Of a stretch of DNA of 64,000 nucleotides, positions 58,281-64,000 are shown in pieces. How positions within the stretch are numbered: position 1 is the stretch's first letter; the number at the start of each line of letters is the position of its first letter. The translations under genes were made by a program, and so were the position numbers. Where the stretch lies: contig NC_013521.1 in the NCBI RefSeq assembly GCF_000024925.1, positions 1,116,001 to 1,180,000 of the forward strand, in the 5' to 3' direction. Below the pieces are notes generated by a model. The model had not been told where the DNA came from, searched no databases, and saw only the letters and a list, made by a program, of their open reading frames with translations. The DNA is from Sanguibacter keddieii DSM 10542. Its GTDB lineage: Bacteria > Actinomycetota > Actinomycetes > Actinomycetales > Cellulomonadaceae.

Positions 58281-58429
58281 TGAGTCAGACCTTAGCAGCG
58301 TTTAGGGCGATTTGACAGGTTCCGTGGGGATCCGTCAACCAAGGCCCCGTTCGCGTGGCCGTGCCGTGCGCGAGGAACGGGCCGGTAGGGGTGGACGAGC
58401 GGTCGAAGAGCGGTCGACAAGGAGGGCCC

Positions 58430-59677
58430 TCAGCTGCGCAGCAGCCCGTCGCGCAGGGCGACCGAGAGCGACGGGGCGAGGGGGAGCTGCGGGAACAGGG
58501 TGGCCTGGAACGCGTGGTAGATGTCGGGCTTGCCGGGCCACACCTTGGCCGTCGGCGTGTTGCTCGCGTCGAGCTCGTGGTGCCACGAGCCGTGCTCTCC
58601 GTCGAGGAAGACCGCGGCCACGTGGTCCCACCACCGGGCGTACTCGTCGTCGTACCGGGCGTCGCCGGTCGCCTTCGCGAGCGACGCGGCGGCACCGACG
58701 GCCTCCGCGGCGACCCAGTGCATGCGCGTCTCGACGACGGGCTCGCCGTCCCAGCCGGTCGTGTAGACGAAGCCGTGGGCGCCCGGGGTGCTCTCGCGCC
58801 AGCCGTCGGTGACCGCGCGGTCGTAGAGCTCGCGTGCCGCGGGCACCAGCCAGTCGGGGGCGTCCTCGCCGAGGCCCGCCCAGAGGTTGAGGAGCAGGCG
58901 TGCCCACTCGATGCCGTGGCCGACGGTGGCCCCGTAGGGCTTGAAGGGGTCGTCGGGCGTCGACTCGTTGAGGTCGGGCTGGGGGACCCAGGCCTCGTCG
59001 AAGTGCTCCGGGATGCGCCAGTCGTTCGACGGTGCCCACTCGACGCCCACGTAGCGGGCGATGCCGAGGGCGCGCTCGCGCCAGCGGGCGTCTCCGGTGA
59101 CGTCGGCCGCGGCGAGCAGGGCCTCGACCGCGTGCATGTTGCCGTTGACCCCGCGGTAGGGGTCGAGCACGGACCAGGACTCGTCCCACTCGTCGACGTG
59201 CAGACCGGTCTCCGCGTCGAAGAACCGGGTGTCGAGCACCTCGAGCGCGTCGTCGAGCAGCTCCTGCGCACCCTCGAGGTCGGCCACGACGCCGGTGCTC
59301 GCGGCGAGCACCACGAAGGCGTGCGCGTAGCCGCTCTTGGTCGTGTCGACGGTGCCGTCGGCGGCGATCGACGCGTACCAGCCGCCGTTCACGTCGTCGT
59401 GGAGGCGCCCGCGCAGGGCGTCGAGGGCGGCCTGGGCCAGCGGGCGGCTGCCGGGGACCCCGAGCAGTGCCCCGAGCCCGTAGACGTGCGCCATGCGGCA
59501 GGTGATCCAGGTGAAGACGCCGCGCTCCGCGTCCAGGGACCCGTCGTCCTCGAGCCAGCCGGCGCCGCCGTCAGGGCTGACGAAGCCGGTGCCGAAGGCG
59601 AGCAGGCTGCGGGCGTGCTCGTCGAGCCAGTCGAGGTGGGTGGGGGTGCGCAGCCAGCTGTGGGCAGGTGAGGTCAT
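58430..59677 (-). CDS. AGE-family sugar isomerase/epimerase, probably mannose isomerase-like
   Basis: This 415-residue protein belongs to the (alpha/alpha)6-barrel N-acylglucosamine 2-epimerase superfamily, with RGVNGNMHAVEALLAAADVTGD, VGHGIEWARLLL and the late W-H-ELD-WHH type ends. Catalytic His residues are expected in the NMHAVE and GHGIEW motifs. Members interconvert mannose and fructose (YihS/ManI-like) or epimerise beta-mannosides at C2. Position nine bases after the ROK gene and beside a beta-mannosidase favours mannose isomerisation, but the exact substrate cannot be read off. No signal peptide: cytoplasmic. Confidence 0.88.
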   Translation of the reverse strand: MTSPAHSWLRTPTHLDWLDEHARSLLAFGTGFVSPDGGAGWLEDDGSLDAERGVFTWITCRMAHVYGLGALLGVPGSRPLAQAALDALRGRLHDDVNGGWYASIAADGTVDTTKSGYAHAFVVLAASTGVVADLEGAQELLDDALEVLDTRFFDAETGLHVDEWDESWSVLDPYRGVNGNMHAVEALLAAADVTGDARWRERALGIARYVGVEWAPSNDWRIPEHFDEAWVPQPDLNESTPDDPFKPYGATVGHGIEWARLLLNLWAGLGEDAPDWLVPAARELYDRAVTDGWRESTPGAHGFVYTTGWDGEPVVETRMHWVAAEAVGAAASLAKATGDARYDDEYARWWDHVAAVFLDGEHGSWHHELDASNTPTAKVWPGKPDIYHAFQATLFPQLPLAPSLSVALRDGLLRS

Positions 59678-59686
59678 CGGTGACTC

Positions 59687-60976
59687 CTACGTCGACAGGG
59701 GGGTGGGCTCGCCCGGCGGGGTGCCGTGGCGAGGAGGGGCGAGGGGGCCTGGAGAGGTGAGAGGTCCTGGTGCCGGCACCAGGTGCGTCTGCAGGACGAG
59801 GGCGGCGCCACCGAGGGCCGGTGCTGTCGCGGCGGTGCGGGACAGCCGGACGTCGACGGGGTGCGCGCCGCGGGCGAAGAGCGAGGAGGCGAGGACCCCG
59901 CGCACCGCAGGCAGGTAGATGTCACCAGCCGCGGCCAGGCTCGCCCCGGTGAGCACGAGCATCCGGACGTCGAGGAGGTTCACGGCGGTCAGCGCCGCGG
60001 CGGCGACGTACCGGGCGGAGCGCTCGAGGACGTCGCGCGCTCCCGGGTGGCCCGCGGCCGCTGCCCGGGCGACGGCCGCGAGGTCGCTCACCACCGACGG
60101 CTGGGGCTCGGAGCCGGAGGTGCCTGTCGAGAGGCCGGCGGCCGCGGCGAGGTCGGGTGAGCGGCGCGCCTCGGCGACCACCGCGGCCGGTCCGGCGAGG
60201 ACCTCGACGCACCCGCGGGTCCCGCACCAGCACACGGGGCCGTCGAGGTCGAGGGTGGTGTGGCCGATCTCGCCGGCGTTGCCGCTCGACCCGCGGTAGG
60301 CGACGCCGTCGAGCACCAGGCCGGCACCGAGCCCGGTGCCCATGTAGAGCACCGCGAAGCTGTTCTCGGTCCCTGTCCCGCCGGCCCAGTGCTCGCCGAT
60401 GGCCGAGGCCGTGGCGTCGTTCTCGAGCACCACGGGCAGCCCGGTGAGCCGGCCGAGCTCGGAGGTGATCGGGTAGTCCGTCCACGCGCGCATCTCTGGC
60501 GGGGTGCGGTGCATGCCGCCGTCCGAGGTCAGCGGGCCCGGCGCGACGAACCCGATGCCGAGGACCCTGCTGCGGTCCACCCCGGCCTCGTCGACCAGCC
60601 GGTCGACCTCTGCGGCGGTCTCCACGAGGACCTCCGCGGGGGACCGGGTCCCCGGTCCGGGGTGGGTCGACAGCGCGACCGAGGTGCCCGCGAGGTCGGT
60701 CACCGTGCAGGTGATGGAGGCGTGGTCGAGGTGCACGCCGACCGCGTAGCGCGCGGTCGGGTCGAGCTCGAGCAGCACCCGCGGCTTGCCGCCGGTCGAC
60801 TCGGCGCGTCCGGTCTCGACGACGAGGCCGTCGTCGATGAGGCGCCGTACGACCGTCGAGACGGTCGCGCCGGTGAGCCCGGTCGTCACCGTGAGCCCGA
60901 CGCGCGAGACGGTGCCGGACGCCCGGATGGCGTCGACGATCACCGACGTGCTCGCGCTGCGCTGCGCCTGTGCCAT
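59687..60976 (-). CDS. ROK-family transcriptional regulator
   Basis: This 429-residue protein joins an N-terminal winged helix (about 10-65, with GLTGATVSTVVRRLIDDGLV) to a ROK sugar-kinase-like domain. LENDATASAIGEHW, MGTGLGAGLVLDG and the zinc motif GHTTLDLDG-VCWCGTRGCVEVL are present. A C-terminal Pro-rich tail is extra. It should sense a sugar or sugar phosphate. ATG 60976 is preferred; the long open frame upstream is antisense to the GH2 gene. It is transcribed with the AGE gene and diverges from the GH2 beta-mannosidase, its probable targets. Confidence 0.93.
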   Translation of the reverse strand: MAQAQRSASTSVIVDAIRASGTVSRVGLTVTTGLTGATVSTVVRRLIDDGLVVETGRAESTGGKPRVLLELDPTARYAVGVHLDHASITCTVTDLAGTSVALSTHPGPGTRSPAEVLVETAAEVDRLVDEAGVDRSRVLGIGFVAPGPLTSDGGMHRTPPEMRAWTDYPITSELGRLTGLPVVLENDATASAIGEHWAGGTGTENSFAVLYMGTGLGAGLVLDGVAYRGSSGNAGEIGHTTLDLDGPVCWCGTRGCVEVLAGPAAVVAEARRSPDLAAAAGLSTGTSGSEPQPSVVSDLAAVARAAAAGHPGARDVLERSARYVAAAALTAVNLLDVRMLVLTGASLAAAGDIYLPAVRGVLASSLFARGAHPVDVRLSRTAATAPALGGAALVLQTHLVPAPGPLTSPGPLAPPRHGTPPGEPTPLST

Positions 60977-61037
60977 GGACCTCTGCTCTGTCTCGCCTGC
61001 TGCACGGCGGCACGCGGGTGCGTGCTGCCCGGTACCG

Positions 61038-61066
61038 ACTTTATTCGCTCGCCGAAGATTGTGGAA
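61038..61066 (-). promoter_or_regulatory. promoter and possible auto-operator of the ROK gene
   Basis: On the minus strand TTCCAC (61061-61066) and TAAAGT (61038-61043) are spaced by 17 bp. The spacer carries a small dyad TTCG-N5-CGAA (61044-61056) next to the -10, which might bind the ROK protein. Confidence 0.45.
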
Positions 61067-61108
61067 GAGCGGCGTCGCGACCAGGCTCCGAACGGTTGGT
61101 GAGGAAGG

Positions 61109-61138
61109 TTGACGAAGTCTCGCGGGGTGCCCCAGGAT
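61109..61138 (+). promoter_or_regulatory. candidate promoter of the GH2 gene
   Basis: TTGACG (61109-61114) is followed after 18 bp by CAGGAT (61133-61138). A leader of about 90 nt would precede ATG 61235. Confidence 0.45.
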
Positions 61139-61234
61139 GGGTGGCAGACCGACCCGCAGCACCTCTTCGCATCGATCCGAGCCGCCGACGTCTCGCGCGG
61201 CCCCGCCGACCGACCCCCCAGGAGCCCACGACAG

Positions 61235-63775
61235 ATGATCAGCCAGACGCTGCACACCGGATGGACCCTGCGAGCCACGGGCGGACCGGTGCCCACCGAG
61301 CTGGCGCCACGGCTCCTCGACGCCGACGTCCCGGCGCAGGTGCCCGGGACCGCGCACACCGACCTCCTCGACGCCGGGCTGATCCCCGACCCCTACCTCG
61401 ACCTCAACGAGACCGCCCTCGCCTGGATGCACCTGGTCGACTGGCGCTACCAGACCACCTTCACCGCGACGGCCGCCGCGGACGGCGAGCACCTCGACCT
61501 CGTCTTCGACGGCCTCGACACCGTCGCGACCGTGACGCTCAACGGGACCGTCGTCGGGCGCACCGCCAACCAGCACCGCGGGTACCGGTTCGACGTCGCA
61601 GGGCTCGTCGTCGAGGGCGAGAACCACCTGGTCGTCGACCTGCGGTCCGCCCTCGCCCACGCCCGCGAGGTCGCCGACGAGATCGTGCTGCGCCCCCGCG
61701 CCTACGACCACCCCTTCAACATGGTCCGCAAGATGGCCTGCTCCTTCGGCTGGGACTGGGGGCCCGACCTCCAGACCGCGGGCATCTGGAAGGGCGTCCG
61801 CCTCGAGCGCTGGACCCTCGCGCACCTCCAGCAGGTCCGCCCCCTCGTGACCGTCGGGCCCGACGGCACCGGCCACGTCGACGTGCACGTCGACCTCGGA
61901 CGCGGCGTCGACGACCGCCACCACGGGGACGTCGTCCTCACCGCCGCGCTCGCGGCCGGCCACGGCATCGGGGACCACGTCGCGACGGTCACGGTCACAC
62001 CCGGGGAGTCGACCGCCGTCGTGCACCTCGAGGTCCCGGGCGCCCCGCTCTGGTGGCCGGTCGGCTACGGCGAGCACCCCCTCTTCGACCTCTCGCTGAC
62101 CCTCGGCACGACCGACGGCGAGACGCTCCAGACCTACGAGCGCCGCATCGGCTTCCGCACCGTCGAGCTCGACACGACTCCCGACGACGTCGGCACGCCC
62201 TTCACGATCTCGGTCAACGGCCAGGCGGTCTTCGTCAAGGGCGCCAACTGGATCCCGGACGACCACCTGCTCACCCGCATCACCCGCGACCGCCTCGAGC
62301 GACGCGTCGACCAGGCGCTCGACGCCAACATGAACCTGCTGCGCGTCTGGGGCGGCGGCATCTACGAGACCGAGGACTTCTACGACGTCTGCGACGAGCG
62401 CGGCGTCATGGTCTGGCAGGACTTCCTCCTCGCCTGCGCGGCCTACCCGGAGGAGGAGCCGGTCTGGTCCGAGATGGAGGCCGAGGCGCGCGAGAACGTC
62501 GCGCGGCTCACCCCGCACGCCTCGCTGGTGCTGTGGAACGGCGGCAACGAGAACCTCTGGGGCTACCTCGACTGGGGCTGGCAGCAGGACCTCGAGGGTC
62601 GGACCTGGGGCTTCCGGTACTACACGGAGCTCTTCCCGGCGATCGTGGCCGAGCTCGACCCGACGCGCCCGTACTGCGACGGCTCGCCCTACAGCCCGGG
62701 CTACAGCGCCGAGGTCGACGGCGGGGCGCCGACCTTCCACCCGAACGACGCGGACCACGGCACGCGTCACGAGTGGGAGGTGTGGAACCGCGTCGACTAC
62801 ACCACCTACCGCGACCAGGTCCCGCGCTTCAGCTCGGAGTTCGGCTTCCAGGGGCCGCCCGCGTGGACCACGCTCACCCGGTCGATCCCGGAGGCGGCGC
62901 TCACCAAGGAGTCGCCGGAGTTCCTGCTCCACCAGAAGGCCGCCGACGGCAACCTCAAGCTCGACCGCGGGCTCGAGCCGCACCTGCCCACGCCGTCGGC
63001 CTTCGACGACTGGCACTGGACCACCCAGCTCAACCAGGCGCACGCCGTGCAGTACGGCATCGAGCACTACCGCTCGTACTGGCCGCGGACGGCCGGCTCG
63101 ATCGTCTGGCAGCTCAACGACTGCTGGCCCGTGACGTCGTGGGCCGCGGTCGACGGCGACGAGCGGCCCAAGCCGCTGTTCTACGCGCTGCGCCACGCCT
63201 ACGCGGACCGGCTGCTCACCGTGCAGCCGCGCGAGGGTGTCCCGACCCTCGTGGTGGTCAACGACCACGCCGAGGCCTGGGAGGGCGAGGTGACGCTGCG
63301 TCGCGTGGACGTCACCGGCGCCGCGCAGGGCGAGACCGAGCAGGTCTCGGTCGCGGTGCCGGCGCGCTCGGTCCACGAGGTGCCGCTCTCGGCCGCGCTG
63401 ACGACCCCCGGTGACGCGACGCGCGAGGTGCTCGTCGCCGAGCTCGACGACGTCCGCGAGATCCACCTCTTCGCCGAGCCCAAGGACCTGGTGCTCGACC
63501 CGGCCGCGGTGGACGTCGAGGTCCGGGCCGTCGACGGTGGGCTCGTCGTCGACGTGTCGGCCGCGACCCTGGCCCTCGACGTGTCGGTCCTCGCCGACCG
63601 CATCGTCCCCGACGGGGTCGTCGACGACATGCTCGTCTCCCTGCTCCCGGGGGAGTCGCACACCTTTGTCGTGTCGAGCGGCACCGGGGTCTCGGCAGAA
63701 CGTGTCGCCGAGCTGGGCACGCCGGAGTCCGTGGCGTCGGTGGTCCGGTCGGTCAACAGCTGCGCGAGGTCCTGA
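61235..63775 (+). CDS. GH2 beta-mannosidase
   Basis: This 846-residue enzyme has the GH2 order of sugar-binding domain (about 1-170), Ig-like domain, TIM barrel (about 290-600) and C-terminal beta domains. Glu439 in LWNGGNENLWGY is the acid/base and Glu535 in FSSEFGFQGPPAW the nucleophile, the spacing and context of the beta-mannosidase subgroup, close to those known for Cellulomonas Man2A. CSFGWDWGPDLQTAGIWK is another subgroup mark. No signal peptide: it acts on imported manno-oligosaccharides. ATG 61235 follows AGGAG at 61220-61224; an upstream in-frame start at 61109 would add 42 residues that look non-coding. Confidence 0.95.
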   Translation: MISQTLHTGWTLRATGGPVPTELAPRLLDADVPAQVPGTAHTDLLDAGLIPDPYLDLNETALAWMHLVDWRYQTTFTATAAADGEHLDLVFDGLDTVATVTLNGTVVGRTANQHRGYRFDVAGLVVEGENHLVVDLRSALAHAREVADEIVLRPRAYDHPFNMVRKMACSFGWDWGPDLQTAGIWKGVRLERWTLAHLQQVRPLVTVGPDGTGHVDVHVDLGRGVDDRHHGDVVLTAALAAGHGIGDHVATVTVTPGESTAVVHLEVPGAPLWWPVGYGEHPLFDLSLTLGTTDGETLQTYERRIGFRTVELDTTPDDVGTPFTISVNGQAVFVKGANWIPDDHLLTRITRDRLERRVDQALDANMNLLRVWGGGIYETEDFYDVCDERGVMVWQDFLLACAAYPEEEPVWSEMEAEARENVARLTPHASLVLWNGGNENLWGYLDWGWQQDLEGRTWGFRYYTELFPAIVAELDPTRPYCDGSPYSPGYSAEVDGGAPTFHPNDADHGTRHEWEVWNRVDYTTYRDQVPRFSSEFGFQGPPAWTTLTRSIPEAALTKESPEFLLHQKAADGNLKLDRGLEPHLPTPSAFDDWHWTTQLNQAHAVQYGIEHYRSYWPRTAGSIVWQLNDCWPVTSWAAVDGDERPKPLFYALRHAYADRLLTVQPREGVPTLVVVNDHAEAWEGEVTLRRVDVTGAAQGETEQVSVAVPARSVHEVPLSAALTTPGDATREVLVAELDDVREIHLFAEPKDLVLDPAAVDVEVRAVDGGLVVDVSAATLALDVSVLADRIVPDGVVDDMLVSLLPGESHTFVVSSGTGVSAERVAELGTPESVASVVRSVNSCARS

Positions 63776-63813
63776 GCCCACGAGGCCTGGCCTCGACACC
63801 CCGCCCCTCCGGG

Positions 63814-63865
63814 ACGGGACACGCCGGCGGGGTATCCCACGAGGTACCTCGCCGGCCTGTCCCGT
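63814..63865 (+). terminator. hairpin terminator after the GH2 gene
   Basis: ACGGGACA-C-GCCGGCG-G-GGTA (63814-63834) pairs with TACC-T-CGCCGGC-C-TGTCCCGT (63845-63865): 19 pairs with two single mismatches. The segment 63841-63856 is identical to 45478-45493 in the nucS/GH3 terminator. Confidence 0.7.
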
Positions 63866-63905
63866 ACCCCGGGACGGAGGACGGCCTGGCGTGGTCAGGT
63901 CGAGA

Positions 63906-63929
63906 TAGGGTCGGGGCGAAGCGCTTCGA
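63906..63929 (+). promoter_or_regulatory. -10 and LacI-type operator of the last gene
   Basis: TAGGGT (63906-63911) is followed four bases later by GCGAAGCGCTTCGA (63916-63929), the same operator core and the same position relative to the -10 as in the GH42 promoter. Confidence 0.65.
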
Positions 63930-63959
63930 CGACGAGCGCCGCACACATCGAGGAGAGTC

Positions 63960-64000
63960 ATGACCGCAGCAGGCACCGCCGCCCGCCAGTTCCCCGCAGA
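63960..64000 (+). CDS. start of a gene, probably GH1 beta-glucosidase (partial)
   Basis: Only 13 codons are inside the window: MTAAGTAARQFPA, then a split codon. GAGGAGAG lies at 63950-63957 before ATG 63960. The RQFPA followed by Asp or Glu recalls the FPADFLWG opening of GH1 beta-glucosidases. The LacI-type operator upstream places it in the oligosaccharide regulon. The family call is tentative because the catalytic motifs lie outside. Confidence 0.5.
   Translation, partial: MTAAGTAARQFPA

Larger units (their letters stand above)
58134..58429. other. convergent intergenic region with hairpins
   Basis: This 296-bp gap between convergent genes holds two hairpins (58150-58199 and 58245-58280) and an imperfect inverted repeat TTGACAGGTTCC / GGATCCGTCAA (58311-58337). 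No gene is supported. The inverted repeat could be a minus-strand terminator for the AGE gene or a protein site. Confidence 0.6.

Noticed and set aside
59687-63976. A giant minus-strand frame of over 1400 codons ending in the ROK protein
   Set aside because: Only the last 429 codons are protein-like. The rest lies opposite the GH2 gene with its intact catalytic motifs, so the ROK start is placed at ATG 60976.

Overview
The window is very G+C-rich bacterial DNA with dense, short-spaced genes, many GTG starts, leaderless-looking promoters and several actinobacterial markers: NucS, LAxTG sortase substrates, a Rho with a long charged insertion, and the gene order argS-lysA-(hom-thrC-thrB)-rho-rpmE-prfA-prmC-tsaC-wecA-atp that is also known from Mycobacterium. 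Together with the glycosidase-rich right end, this points to a Micrococcales actinobacterium of the Cellulomonas/Sanguibacter type (inference; no 16S rRNA is present).

Region 1 (1-15.8 kb) is accessory. It holds an O6-alkylguanine-DNA methyltransferase, a secreted LAxTG-anchored metallophosphoesterase, a truncated Bmp-like lipoprotein, a DUF222/HNH nuclease, a MerR-MFS pair with a MerR-type operator, an AraC regulator, a surface protein built from five 95-residue repeats, a siderophore-interacting reductase with a His-Glu tail, an iron-box-controlled siderophore-binding lipoprotein, a GNAT enzyme and tRNA-Arg(CCG). In-frame hexamer and nonamer tandem repeats are strikingly common here.

Region 2 (15.9-45.4 kb) is the conserved core: a GntR regulator, argS and lysA, the threonine pathway (hom-thrC-thrB), rho, rpmE, prfA-prmC, tsaC, wecA, an AtpI-like gene, the complete F1Fo ATP synthase operon atpBEFHAGDC, a DUF2550 gene and nucS. 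Between lysA and hom lies a block made of one unfamiliar 500-residue protein and an iron-box-controlled haem ABC transporter (hmuTUV) followed by a secreted, membrane-anchored protein.

Region 3 (45.5-64.0 kb) is a hemicellulose-oligosaccharide utilisation locus. It encodes a GH3 enzyme with a beta-trefoil-like insertion, a binding protein plus two permeases without an ATPase, a LacI regulator, a GH42 beta-galactosidase translationally coupled to a YicI-type GH31 alpha-xylosidase, a ROK regulator with an AGE-family isomerase/epimerase, a GH2 beta-mannosidase, and the first codons of what looks like a GH1 beta-glucosidase. A common palindrome, roughly TCGAANCGCTTCGA, sits near the start of transcription of the GH3, transporter, GH42-GH31 and GH1-like genes, with a weaker copy before lacI, so one LacI protein probably runs the locus. 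The enzyme set fits stepwise removal of galactose, xylose and glucose from xyloglucan oligosaccharides, with a second mannose-directed arm.
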